This document shows, piece by piece, positions 33,834 to 41,769 of a stretch of 64,000 nt of DNA. The stretch lies in the NCBI RefSeq assembly GCF_026626635.1, contig NZ_JAPNKA010000001.1:9780501-9844500 (forward strand), given 5' to 3'. Position 1 is the first letter of the stretch, and every line of letters begins with the position of its first letter. The translations under genes and the position numbers were made by a program. The notes under the pieces were generated by a model, which saw nothing but the letters and a program-made list of their open reading frames with translations, searched no databases and had not been told where the DNA came from. Source of the stretch: Archangium lansingense (lineage in GTDB: Bacteria > Myxococcota > Myxococcia > Myxococcales > Myxococcaceae).

Positions 33834-34871
33834 TCAGACCCCCTGGCGGAGCGCGGCACCGTGCTTGTGCACGGCATCCACCATGAACTTCGCGGCGTCC
33901 GGATCCGTGGGCGGGAGGATGCCGTGGCCCAGATTGAAGATGTGCCCCACGGGCCCGGCGCGACGCAGGATGTCCACCACGCGCTGCTCCAGCTCCTCGC
34001 GCGGCAGGAAGAGGTGGAGTGGATCCAGGTTGCCCTGCACCGCCACGTCGGGACCGAGCACCCGCCGGGCCTCGTCGATGGGCGTGCGCCAGTCCTGCCC
34101 GATGACGTCCGCGCCGGTGCGCTTGAGCAACGGCAGGTGGTTGGACATGCCAGTGCCGAAGACGATGACGGGCACGCCCTTGGCCTGCACCGCCTGCACC
34201 ATCCGCGTGAGGTACGGAATGCAGAAGCGCTCGTAGTCCCAGGGGGACAGCTCACCGCCCCATGAGTCGAAGATCTGAACGATGCTCGCGCCGGCCTCCA
34301 CCTGCATGAGCAGGTAGGGGATGAGCGTGCTCGTCAGCTTCTCAAAGAGGGTGTGGACGAGCTTCGGCTGCTCGAAGAGGAGCCGCTTGATGAGGATGTA
34401 GCTCTTGGAGCCGCCGCCCTCGACCATGTACGCGGCGAGGGTGAAGGGCGCGCCGCAGAAGCCGATGACGGGCACCGAATCATTGAGCGCGCGCCGGGTG
34501 CGACGGATGGCCTCGGCGACGAAGCCGGTGCCCTGAACGGGGTCGGGCACGCCCAGACGCTCGATATCGGCGGCGGTGCGCACGGGGTTGGGGAAGTGCG
34601 GCCCCTTGTCCCCGAGCTCCAGCTCAATCCCCATGGCCTCCACGGGGATGAGGATGTCCGAGAAGATGATGGCGGCGTCCACGCCCAGCCGGGTGATGGG
34701 CTGAACGGTCACCTCTGCGGCCAGGTCCGGGTTCTTGCAGAGATCGAGAAAGCCGATGTTGCCGCGGATGGCTCGGTACTCGGGGAGGTAACGGCCGGCC
34801 TGGCGCATGAGCCACACGGGGGTGGTGTCGGTGGGCTGGCGGCGGGCGGCTCGCAGGAGGCGATCGTTCAA
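33834..34871 (-). CDS. hemE: Uroporphyrinogen decarboxylase
   Basis: A 345-residue cytoplasmic haem-pathway enzyme that decarboxylates uroporphyrinogen III to coproporphyrinogen III. Both family signatures are visible: PVWLMRQAGRYLPEYRAIR near the N-terminus and GFCGAPFTLAAYMVEGGGSK in the middle. The metal-free active-site Asp is in AAIIFSDILIPVEAMG, and FDSWGGELSP and GNLDP motifs are present. Length is typical. It may be cotranscribed with the nuclease-like pair 61 bp downstream. A diverged 35-bp repeat lies just upstream. Confidence 0.97.
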   Translation of the reverse strand: MNDRLLRAARRQPTDTTPVWLMRQAGRYLPEYRAIRGNIGFLDLCKNPDLAAEVTVQPITRLGVDAAIIFSDILIPVEAMGIELELGDKGPHFPNPVRTAADIERLGVPDPVQGTGFVAEAIRRTRRALNDSVPVIGFCGAPFTLAAYMVEGGGSKSYILIKRLLFEQPKLVHTLFEKLTSTLIPYLLMQVEAGASIVQIFDSWGGELSPWDYERFCIPYLTRMVQAVQAKGVPVIVFGTGMSNHLPLLKRTGADVIGQDWRTPIDEARRVLGPDVAVQGNLDPLHLFLPREELEQRVVDILRRAGPVGHIFNLGHGILPPTDPDAAKFMVDAVHKHGAALRQGV

Positions 34872-34891
34872 GGGGTGGGCTCCGTGTCTGC

Positions 34892-34926
34892 CCCCTCTCC
34901 CTCAAGGAGCGGGCGGGGGCGAGGGT
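34892..34926. repeat. 35-bp interspersed repeat, diverged copy 3
   Basis: This matches the 9145-9179 element at 27 of 35 positions in the same orientation, with the hairpin core partly decayed. It lies immediately upstream of hemE. Its presence between unrelated genes marks it as the same dispersed family. Confidence 0.5.
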
Positions 34927-35000
34927 TGTCAGGTGGAATCGCCAGGGTCAACGCTCGTGTCAGGACAAATCGGAATGATTCGTCCGTCCGAAACGTATGC

Positions 35001-35029
35001 TTGACAGTGACGGGCGTGGCCGATACAAG
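35001..35029 (+). promoter_or_regulatory. Sigma-70-type promoter of the tRNA-Val/tRNA-Asp unit
   Basis: A consensus -35 TTGACA (35001-35006) is followed by a 17-bp spacer and TACAAG (35024-35029) as the -10. Transcription would start near 35036, about 27 bp before tRNA-Val. Confidence 0.7.
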
Positions 35030-35062
35030 CCCGCCCCGTCGCAACGCGGTGGCGCAAGCGAG

Positions 35063-35134
35063 GGGCGGATAGCTCAGCGGTAGAGCGTCGCCCTTACAAG
35101 GCGAGGGTCACAGGTTCAATCCCTGTTCCGCCCA
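35063..35134 (+). tRNA. tRNA-Val (anticodon UAC)
   Basis: A 72-nt cloverleaf. The acceptor stem GGGCGGA pairs with TCCGCCC, the D-arm is AGCTCAGCGGTAGAGC, the anticodon loop CTTACAA gives UAC, and the T-arm is ACAGGTTCAATCCCTGT. The 3' CCA is not encoded. It shares a promoter and a terminator with the following tRNA-Asp, which starts 34 bp later. Confidence 0.95.
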
Positions 35135-35168
35135 AGCAGTAGTCGTGGTAGGCAGCAAGCAGTGTCGT

Positions 35169-35245
<77 letters not shown>

Positions 35246-35249
35246 ATAG

Positions 35250-35289
35250 AAGGGCCCGGAATCGCAAGGTTCCGGGCCCTTCGCCTTTT
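35250..35289 (+). terminator. Rho-independent terminator of the tRNA unit
   Basis: The perfect 12-bp stem AAGGGCCCGGAA / TTCCGGGCCCTT encloses an 8-nt loop, followed by CGCCTTTT. It begins 5 bp after tRNA-Asp. It lies inside the antisense integrase reading frame, so it came with the integrated element or was recreated by it. Confidence 0.9.
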
Positions 35290-35616
35290 CTCGCCTGCCT
35301 GTCTTTCCCTGCGTCGCGGAGCCCGTCTCCAGCATGTCTCCAGCCTGCTGGGCGCCCGCCGTGTCCGGCAGGCTGATGGCCGCGTCCTTCGCCGCCGGAG
35401 ACAGGTGCATGTACTGCTGCGTGGTGGTGAGGCGCTCGTGGCCCGCCAGCTCCTGGATGGCCTTGGCGGGAGCCCCACGCATCGCCAGCCGCGAGCAGAA
35501 GGTGTGCCGCAGGATGTGCAGCGCCCCGGTCACAGGCAGCCCGGCCCGTGTCTGTGCCTTCTTCATCCAACGGGAGACGGTGGCCCTGGCCACAGGCTCG
35601 CTGTCGTCGCCAGACT

Positions 35617-36264
35617 GGAGAGCGGTTCAAGGTGGTGGTGCGCTTCGCGGATGGGGCGGCTCCAACGAGCGCCACCTTCATACTGGTGGGACATCCCGCG
35701 CTCGGGACACGGCAGGTGGACGTGTTCCGCCTCAAGCGCACCGTGGAGGACTACCAGAAGGAAACCCAGGAGGAGCGCAAGAAGTCCCAGCAGCTCGGCC
35801 AGGATTTGGAGCGGATGAGGCTGGAGCACGGGCCGGGCGGAATCACGGGACTGTTCGCCAGCGGGTTGATAACGGTGGACGAGCAGGGCGTGAAGGCCGA
35901 GGACATAACGAAGGGCATCACCCGGCCCGCGAGCAACGCTCTCGTTCTTCGGCGTGTCCTCAGCTGCCGCGTCACCACTCGTCAGGAGCACGTGCTGCGG
36001 GTGGCCGTGGCCATGAAGCTGGTGAACCAGGGCACGCAGCCCTGGACGCTCCAGGGAGCGGCGCTGATGGGCAAGGGTCAGGAGCCCAAGCCCGTGAAGG
36101 TGAGCTGGCAGTCCTCGCCCGTCCCTCCAGGCGTAGAGGAGCTGGAAGTGGTCGTGGTGGAGTGGGAGCTGACGGCCCGGGAAGCCCGGGGCCCCTTCAC
36201 CTTGAAGCTGTGGGACGAGAGCGGGAAGCGTCTCGTCACCCTCGGCAACGTGACCTTCCCCTGA
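35617..36264 (+). pseudogene. DUF2381 family protein, N-terminally truncated
   Basis: The frame encodes the C-terminal ~215 residues of a DUF2381 protein, a family largely confined to Myxococcota whose members are usually ~290 residues with a signal peptide. Recognisable parts: FKVVVRFADGAAPTSATFIL, a coiled coil with KRTVEDYQKETQEERKK, GGITGLFASGLI and the terminal PFTLKLWDESGKRLVTLGNV. The signal peptide and first domain are missing because the gene is joined at ~35600-35617 to the integrase remnant. No start with an RBS fits the junction. The family function is unknown. Confidence 0.75.
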
Positions 36265-36354
36265 GTCCTGACGCTCCGGCGTGTGTCAGACCCATTGGGT
36301 ATCCCCACAGACTTGCAACCCATCAGGGGGTGGCCATCACCACGGGGAATTCCC

Positions 36355-37011
36355 ATGAAGCTGGCCGGAGCGGTGGTGCTGTTGGTGTTCCTCACCGGAT
36401 GCGCGACAACCCAGGGGACGGGAGGATCTGGCCCTTCGCCTTCACCAGGGGCCAAGCCCGCTGTGAAGAAGGAACTGCCCTGGTTGAATGTGCCGGGCGG
36501 ACGGATGAAGACGACCCTCTTCTACGGCCCGTGGCAGTGTCGCCGGGAGTTCATGAACGGGTGCCAGAGGGAGTGCGCCAGCGAGGGCCACACGCTCAAG
36601 GGGTGCATGTGGCTGGCCGACTTCAAGTTCGATTGGGAGGGAAGCCTCGTCGTCCTCCCCGTTCCCGTCAAGGCCGGGAGCCGCTACGGCATCTACCACT
36701 GCTGCTGCAACTACACCGAGTTGTCGAAGGAGGACACACGCGCCGCTCGCAAGAAGTGGGAGGGGAAGAGGGAGTCATTCCGGCGGGGTTGGAGCGAGAA
36801 GTTCGGAACGTGGCCGGAGAAAGGTGACGTGTCCTGGCCAGGGCACCACGTCCGGGATCTCAAGCACGGGGGGGATCCGGTTGACCCCAACAACGTCATC
36901 CCCGCCGAGCCTGATGTTCACGAGATATTCAACGAGCAGTACCCCGCTTGCTACGACGGCAAATCCCCCTGGAATACAGTGGGCCCTGACCTGCCCTACA
37001 CGGACAACTGA
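36355..37011 (+). CDS. Predicted lipoprotein toxin with HNH/WHH-like C-terminus (SitA-like)
   Basis: A 218-residue protein. ATG 36355 gives a lipoprotein signal peptide ending in LTGC (Cys16). After a Pro/Gly/Ser linker comes a Cys-rich middle (CRREFMNGCQREC..., then HCCCNY). The last ~60 residues contain SWPGHHVRDLKHGG (160-173), NNVIP (179-183) and a final DVH (187-189), then CYDGKSPWNTVGPDLPY. H-H...N...H is the spacing of HNH/WHH nucleases. The next gene, 2 bp later, is an SMI1/KNR4 family immunity-like gene. Lipoprotein plus nuclease-like C-terminus plus immunity matches SitA toxins that myxobacteria pass to kin by TraA-dependent outer-membrane exchange. Toxicity is inferred. Confidence 0.75.
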   Translation: MKLAGAVVLLVFLTGCATTQGTGGSGPSPSPGAKPAVKKELPWLNVPGGRMKTTLFYGPWQCRREFMNGCQRECASEGHTLKGCMWLADFKFDWEGSLVVLPVPVKAGSRYGIYHCCCNYTELSKEDTRAARKKWEGKRESFRRGWSEKFGTWPEKGDVSWPGHHVRDLKHGGDPVDPNNVIPAEPDVHEIFNEQYPACYDGKSPWNTVGPDLPYTDN

Positions 37012-37013
37012 CG

Positions 37014-37490
37014 ATGGCCACGCCCCTGAACAGCTTGCTCGAAGAGGTCTCCCGCGCGCACTTCCCCCATGCCCCCGCCACACCCGAGGAGATCGAAAAA
37101 TTCGAGCAGCGGGTGGGCTGGCGGCTGGACCCTGACCTCCGGGCCTTCTACCTGCACTGCAACGGGGCGGAGCTGATCAAACGGTTGCCGGATTCCCCCT
37201 ATCGCATCCTTCCCCTGTCGAAGATCATCCGGGCGCGGGTCGCCATCTTCGGGAAGAAGAACGATGACGACGCGCACGGCCCTGCTTCGATGTGGGCCAT
37301 CTGCGACGTGCAGGATGGCAACTACCTGTTGGTGGATGTGGCCCGGCAGGAGAATGGCCGCTATCCCGTCATCGACGGCTGGCACGAGGCGTGGCCGGAC
37401 CCGAAGTATTGCGATCAGATCGCCACCTCCTTCTCGGACTTCTTGGAGCGGGCCCTGCGTGATGGCCAAGCCTACTGGCTGAACCAATGA
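37014..37490 (+). CDS. SMI1/KNR4 family protein, predicted immunity protein
   Basis: A 158-residue soluble protein of the SUKH (SMI1/KNR4) superfamily: SLLEEVSRAHFPHAPATPEE, IEKFEQRVGWRLDPDLRAFY, LHCNGAELIK, the central RILPLSKIIRARV, and SFSDFLERALRDG at the end. SUKH proteins are among the commonest immunity proteins of polymorphic toxins, especially nucleases. It begins 2 bp after the stop of the lipoprotein gene, so they are cotranscribed. A damaged second copy follows immediately. It is expected to bind and inhibit the toxin C-terminus in the cytoplasm or periplasm. Confidence 0.88.
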   Translation: MATPLNSLLEEVSRAHFPHAPATPEEIEKFEQRVGWRLDPDLRAFYLHCNGAELIKRLPDSPYRILPLSKIIRARVAIFGKKNDDDAHGPASMWAICDVQDGNYLLVDVARQENGRYPVIDGWHEAWPDPKYCDQIATSFSDFLERALRDGQAYWLNQ

Positions 37491-37494
37491 GACG

Positions 37495-37594
37495 ATGCCC
37501 TCACCCATGAGCCTCCTGCTCGAAGAGGTCTCCCGCGACCACTTCCCGTATTCACCCGCGACACCCGAGGAGATCGCGGAGTTCGAGCAGCCGC
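37495..37594 (+). pseudogene. Truncated second copy of the SMI1/KNR4 immunity gene
   Basis: Starting 4 bp after the intact immunity gene, this frame encodes SLLLEEVSRDHFPYSPATPEE then IAEFEQ, closely matching the first 35 residues of its neighbour at protein and DNA level. Similarity stops abruptly at ~37593, one base before the stop of the opposite-strand gene. It records a tandem duplication of the immunity gene (or a lost second cassette), followed by a deletion or recombination. The remainder of the frame has no family features. Confidence 0.8.
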
Positions 37595-38311
37595 TCACTT
37601 CCTTAAGGGGGGGTGGCCGGGCTTCGCATTCATCGCTGCAAGCTTGGCCCGCCTTGCGTCGAACGCGGGCTTCTTCTCGCTGTACCAGCGCTGCTGAGCC
37701 GCCGTGAGGCATGGCCACAGCTGCTTGAGCTTGAAGTCCTCCATGGCCAGGAGATCGTCCTGCTCAGCGGCCTTTTTCAGCATGACCTTCAAGTAGCTGC
37801 GCGGAAGCTCGATACCGTTCTCATCCAGGCGCCACACCACGAGCGAGGCCTGCTTCGGAGAGAGGCCACGGTCATCAGCGGCATTGGCGATGCTGTCCAA
37901 CATCTTCGAATTGATACGCTGGTCCATCTTAGCGAGCTGGACCAGCGCCCGACGGACGGTGCGTCGACGAGACTCCTCTTCAAGCTTGCGCCGGTCCTTG
38001 GCAACAATCTTCGCGGCCACGGCGCCACGTTGCTGCACGCCCTCTTCATCGATGACCGCAACGTCGAAGCGCGTGATGCACTCAGAGCCAATGTCCAAGC
38101 GGTAGTTCGTGAAGCGGTTCACGATCTCGAACTGGTACCGGATCGGATAGTGATCGCAGAGCTGGCAGGTCTCTACGGCATCCTCAACGTCCGACTTGTC
38201 ACCCCGGTACTCCCACTCCTTCAGCGCCTCAACCACGTCTTCCTGGTCCTGGCTGAGGGGAAGGATGTTGGCAGCGACGCGCTGCAAGTAGGGGGAGAGG
38301 CCTTGCCCCAT
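37595..38311 (-). CDS. Uncharacterised CxxC protein of mobile-element type
   Basis: A 238-residue soluble protein I do not recognise. The N-terminal part has ETCQLCDHYPIRYQFEIVN, then DIGSECITRF: a CxxC plus a third Cys that could bind a metal. The middle is a basic coiled coil (KDRRKLEEESRRRTVRRAL), then helical segments with GLSPKQASLVVWRLDENG and a terminal WPCLTAAQQRWYSEKKPAFD. Codon use is less GC-biased than in flanking genes, consistent with transfer. ATG 38311 is preceded by GGGAG at good spacing. It sits at the far end of the tRNA-Asp island and could be cargo of the old element. Function unknown. Confidence 0.75.
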   Translation of the reverse strand: MGQGLSPYLQRVAANILPLSQDQEDVVEALKEWEYRGDKSDVEDAVETCQLCDHYPIRYQFEIVNRFTNYRLDIGSECITRFDVAVIDEEGVQQRGAVAAKIVAKDRRKLEEESRRRTVRRALVQLAKMDQRINSKMLDSIANAADDRGLSPKQASLVVWRLDENGIELPRSYLKVMLKKAAEQDDLLAMEDFKLKQLWPCLTAAQQRWYSEKKPAFDARRAKLAAMNAKPGHPPLRK

Positions 38312-38689
38312 CTTCAGTTCTCCCTCGGGATAGTTCTTGGCGACTTGATGCGGGCTGCCGGTCCTGAGGCCCTACGAGGCGTCGCAGGAAGGACGGCAGA
38401 GGGCCCAAATTCTGACCGAGATTTTCGAGCGGTCAATCGAGGGGACCTCCGCTCAAGTTCCCCCTCGTAGGGGTGAGAGAGGCGGCCTCACACGCCACCG
38501 AAGAGCCCCACGCCCTCTAGAGGCAGGCGGCTCGCCCACCGAAGGGGAGCGCGTACAGCACCATCGCCTCCGGCTGAGCCTGCCCCGGTACGCTCGCCTG
38601 CGCCCCTCCATTCCACTCCGCCCCAGCGCTTCGTCGTCATCGCGAACGGCTGGCCGGCCTCGACGAGAGCTCGTCGTGAGGGAACGAGC
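38312..38689. other. Gene-free spacer
   Basis: About 380 bp between the CxxC gene and the RCC1 gene. It includes the CxxC gene's RBS and presumed promoter. No open frame here shows recognisable protein features, and no repeat or RNA structure stands out. It may mark the outer edge of the island. Confidence 0.5.
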
Positions 38690-40927
38690 TCAATACAGCA
38701 AGGAGCGAATGGCAGTATCCACGCTCAAAACCAGGCCAATGCCTAGCTGACCGTTGGAGGCGTAACCCCAGGCCCACACAGTGCCATCGGAGCGCACAGC
38801 CATCGAGTAATCATCGCGACCAGCGATGCCTGCGACCGCACTCATCTCCGCCACTTGACCCAGCGGGGACCAGGTGTCCGCCGTGCCATTCCCCAACTCA
38901 CCATACCCATTGGAGCCCCAACCCCACAGGGTGCCTTCCGAGCGCACTGCCAGCGAGTGGGCAAAACCCGCGGCCACGGCCACGACGCCGCTCAGCCCTT
39001 GTACCTGCACCGGCAATCGGCGAGTGCTCATGGTCCCATCCCCCAACTGGCCGGAGGCGTTCAAGCCCCAGGCCCATACGGTGCCATCGGAGCGCACCGC
39101 CACCGAGTGAGCGTCACCAGCGGCCGCGGACACAACCCCGCTCAGCCCTTGCACCTGCACCGGCAAGGAGCGGCTGAGCGTGGTGCCATCGCCCAACCGG
39201 CCCGTGCTGTTGAAGCCCCAAGCCCGCAGGGTGCCGTCGGAGCGCACCGCCATCGAGTGCATGGAGCCCAGTGTCACGGCCACCACCCCGCTCAGCCCTT
39301 GCACCTGCACCGGCAAGGAGCGGCTGCTCCGGGTCCCATCCCCCAACTGGCCAAAGGCGTTCAAGCCCCAGGCCCACACGGTTCCGTCGGAGCGCACCGC
39401 CATCGAGTGGGAAGAACCCGCGGCCACGGCAACCACCCCGCTCAACCCTTGCACCTGCACCGGCACGGAGTGATTGCCCGTGGTCCCATCCCCCAACTGG
39501 CCGTAGGTGTTCAAGCCCCAGGCCCACACGGTTCCGTCGGAGCGCACCGCCATCGAGTGGGCAAAACCCGCGGCCACGGCTATGGCTCCACTCAGCCCCT
39601 GCACCTGCACAGGCACGAAGTGATCGCCCGTGCTCCCCTCCCCCAACTGGCCGTAGGCGTTCGAGCCCCAGGCCCACACGGTTCCGTCGGAGCGCACCGC
39701 CAACGCGTGGTCAAGACCCGCGGCCACGGCTACGGCTCCACTCAGCCCTTGCACCTGCACCGGCGTGGTGGGGTTGGTCATGGACCCATTCCCCAATTGG
39801 CCTTCGGAGTTGGAGCCCCAGGCCCACAGGGTATCGTCGGATCGCACCGCCAGCGAGTGCCAGCGGCCAGCGGCCACGGCCACCACCCCGCTCAGCCCTT
39901 GCACCTGCACCGGCACGGTGCGTTCGGTCCTGGTGCCATCCCCCAGGATGCCTCTGTCGTTGGAGCCCCACGCCCACGCGGTACCGTCGGAGCGCACCGC
40001 CAAGGAGTGCAGCTCGCCGGCGGCTACGGCCACCACCCCGCTCAGCCCTTGCACCTGCACCGGTACGGAGTGAGAGATCCAGGTCCCCTCTCCCAATTGG
40101 CCGCGACCGTTCGCCCCCCAGGCCCACACGGTTCCGTCGGAGCGCACCGCCATCGAGTGGGCAGAGCCAGCGGCCACGGACACGGCCCCGCTCAGCCCTT
40201 GCACCTGCACAGGCACGGAGTGGATGCCCGTGGTGACATCCCCCAGTTGGCCCTCGAAGTTGGAGCCCCAGGCCCACACGGTTCCGTCGGAGCGCACCAC
40301 CAGCGAGTGGGCATGGCCAGCGGCCACGGACTCGACAGCACTCAGCCCTGTCACTTGCACCGGCGTGGTGCGATCGCTCGTGGTGCCATCCCCCAGTTGG
40401 CCGGAGGCGTTGGAGCCCCAGGCCCACACGGTGCCATCGGAGCGCAGCGCCAGCGAGTGGAAACGGCCAGTGGCCACGGACACCACCCCGCTCAGTCCTG
40501 GCACTTGCACCGGCGTGGAGCGGTTGCTCGTGGTGCCATCCCCCAGTTGACCGTAGGAATTGTAGCCCCAGGCCCACACGGTGCCATCGAAGCGCACCGC
40601 CAGCGAGTGGGCATGGCCAGCGGCCACGGCCACCACCCCGCTCAGCCCTTGCACCTGCACCGGCGCCGGGCGGGTGCGCGTGGTCCCATCTCCCAACTGA
40701 CCCAGGGAGTTACGCCCCGCAGCCCAGACGGTACCATCCGGGCGCACCGCCAGAGAATACTCTTCCCCTGCGGCGAGACGGGCTCCCGCCTGCGTGGCAA
40801 GCAGAAGAGAACCGAGCGAATCCCGCGCTTCTGTCGCGCTGGTGGACTGCCCACAGCCGCTCACCAACAACACCCCGAGCCAGACTCCCAGCAGCCTGCT
40901 CATCCACGGCATTGCACTGTTTCGCAT
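38690..40927 (-). CDS. RCC1-repeat beta-propeller lipoprotein
   Basis: A 745-residue exported repeat protein. ATG 40927 has AGGAG 7 bp upstream and starts a lipoprotein signal ending LLVSGC. The mature part is almost entirely 50-residue RCC1 repeats, each with the core xWAWGxNxxGQLGDGT, then PVQVQGLSGVVAVAAG and SLAVRSDGT. I count 14 units, enough for two seven-bladed propellers. No catalytic domain is visible; likely a surface binding protein. DNA repeats have a 150-bp period and high identity, so copy number may vary. There is no adjacent partner; divergent or free-standing. Its ligand is unknown. Confidence 0.9.
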   Translation of the reverse strand: MRNSAMPWMSRLLGVWLGVLLVSGCGQSTSATEARDSLGSLLLATQAGARLAAGEEYSLAVRPDGTVWAAGRNSLGQLGDGTTRTRPAPVQVQGLSGVVAVAAGHAHSLAVRFDGTVWAWGYNSYGQLGDGTTSNRSTPVQVPGLSGVVSVATGRFHSLALRSDGTVWAWGSNASGQLGDGTTSDRTTPVQVTGLSAVESVAAGHAHSLVVRSDGTVWAWGSNFEGQLGDVTTGIHSVPVQVQGLSGAVSVAAGSAHSMAVRSDGTVWAWGANGRGQLGEGTWISHSVPVQVQGLSGVVAVAAGELHSLAVRSDGTAWAWGSNDRGILGDGTRTERTVPVQVQGLSGVVAVAAGRWHSLAVRSDDTLWAWGSNSEGQLGNGSMTNPTTPVQVQGLSGAVAVAAGLDHALAVRSDGTVWAWGSNAYGQLGEGSTGDHFVPVQVQGLSGAIAVAAGFAHSMAVRSDGTVWAWGLNTYGQLGDGTTGNHSVPVQVQGLSGVVAVAAGSSHSMAVRSDGTVWAWGLNAFGQLGDGTRSSRSLPVQVQGLSGVVAVTLGSMHSMAVRSDGTLRAWGFNSTGRLGDGTTLSRSLPVQVQGLSGVVSAAAGDAHSVAVRSDGTVWAWGLNASGQLGDGTMSTRRLPVQVQGLSGVVAVAAGFAHSLAVRSEGTLWGWGSNGYGELGNGTADTWSPLGQVAEMSAVAGIAGRDDYSMAVRSDGTVWAWGYASNGQLGIGLVLSVDTAIRSLLY
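38875..40700. repeat. Tandem 150-bp coding repeats (RCC1 units)
   Basis: Near-identical 150-bp units encode the RCC1 blades; for example GTTCCGTCGGAGCGCACC recurs every 150 bp around 39378, 39528 and 39678. Such identity between units favours unequal recombination and could cause assembly collapse. Confidence 0.85.
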
Positions 40928-41450
40928 TCCGCTACTCCTGTACATGTCTGGTTGAAAAGAATGCCTCCAGGGATGGCTGGTGATGCGAGACCTGAGAGGC
41001 AGTTGAACTGTCCCTTGCTAATGCCAGGGGGTCAATTCCTGCTCCAACCCCAAAAACCTCTCAGGAACTGAGACGCCGGGACGTGTTCACCAGCGTGAGG
41101 TGTGGAGGCAGGCGCCGGGTGCTGTTGGAGCACGTGGTGTTGAGCCAAAGGAGTGGCTGCTGCTCCCAGCGCAACTGCAGGCCTCATCCAGTCTCGCACC
41201 GGAAGGTCCGGTGGGAGCGGTAGCAGGCAGGGGAGCGCCGTGCACGCCTGTCTGATCCGACCAGGGCACACTCGACGGTCCGGCAGCCAAGACAAACCCA
41301 TCCCACGGCCACCACGCGAACTCGGCAACCTCCGCCGAACACGGCATCGGACGATCCCGCAAGCCGGGCCAACGCCCACGGCCGACCGGGAATATGGCGG
41401 AAAATTTCGACGTTGCCCGAGCAGGTGGCACGCACGGCTGGGGGCTCGGA
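40928..41450. other. Gene-free stretch upstream of the RCC1 gene
   Basis: Roughly 520 bp carrying the RCC1 gene's RBS and presumed promoter. Open frames on both strands lack recognisable features. Nothing else supported. Confidence 0.5.
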
Positions 41451-41691
41451 ATGATCGAGATGAGCAGGCAGCGTTTCGAGGAACGCGTCAGCAAGGCGCT
41501 CGACGACATTCCGCCCACGTTGGCGAAAGCGATGAGCAACGTCGTGATTCTCGTCGAGGACATACCTCCGGAACCGACCTTGCTCGGCCGATACGAAGGC
41601 GTGGCCCTGGAATCGGCCGGATACCGTGGTGCACGAAATAGCTCAGCATTTAGGGATCGGTGACGCGCGGTTGCACGAGCTCGGCCGATAG
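41451..41691 (+). pseudogene. Zinc metallopeptidase (DUF1025-type) relic with internal deletion
   Basis: The first frame (from ATG 41451 or 41460) reads MSRQRFEERVSKALDDIP ... LAKAMSNVVILVEDIPPEPTLLGRYEGVALE, the typical start of the metallopeptidase family. A second frame, from ~41620 to the TAG at 41689-41691, reads DTVVHEIAQHLGIGDARLHE then LGR, the typical end. The ~35-40 residues normally between are missing and the frame changes. The zinc motif HEIAHH has become HEIAQH, so the second histidine ligand of HExxH is replaced by Gln. Both faults make it non-functional. It is isolated between the RCC1 and LamG genes. Confidence 0.8.
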
Positions 41692-41769
41692 AAGCAGGGA
41701 CAGGCTCCCGCCTCGCCAGACGGCAGCTGTGCACCACTTCACTTCTCGTGAGAGCGGATGGAGGGAGAC

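Noticed and set aside
38875-40700. CRISPR-like regular spacing of repeats
   Set aside because: Period 150 bp, coding, with no short palindromic repeat and no unique spacers. These are RCC1 protein repeats.
38855-41071. A 738-codon plus-strand frame with tandem repeats
   Set aside because: It is the antisense image of the RCC1 repeats; periodicity is inherited from the real gene on the minus strand.
41087-41737. A 216-codon minus-strand frame between RCC1 and LamG genes
   Set aside because: It shows no conserved features and overlaps the recognisable plus-strand metallopeptidase relic.
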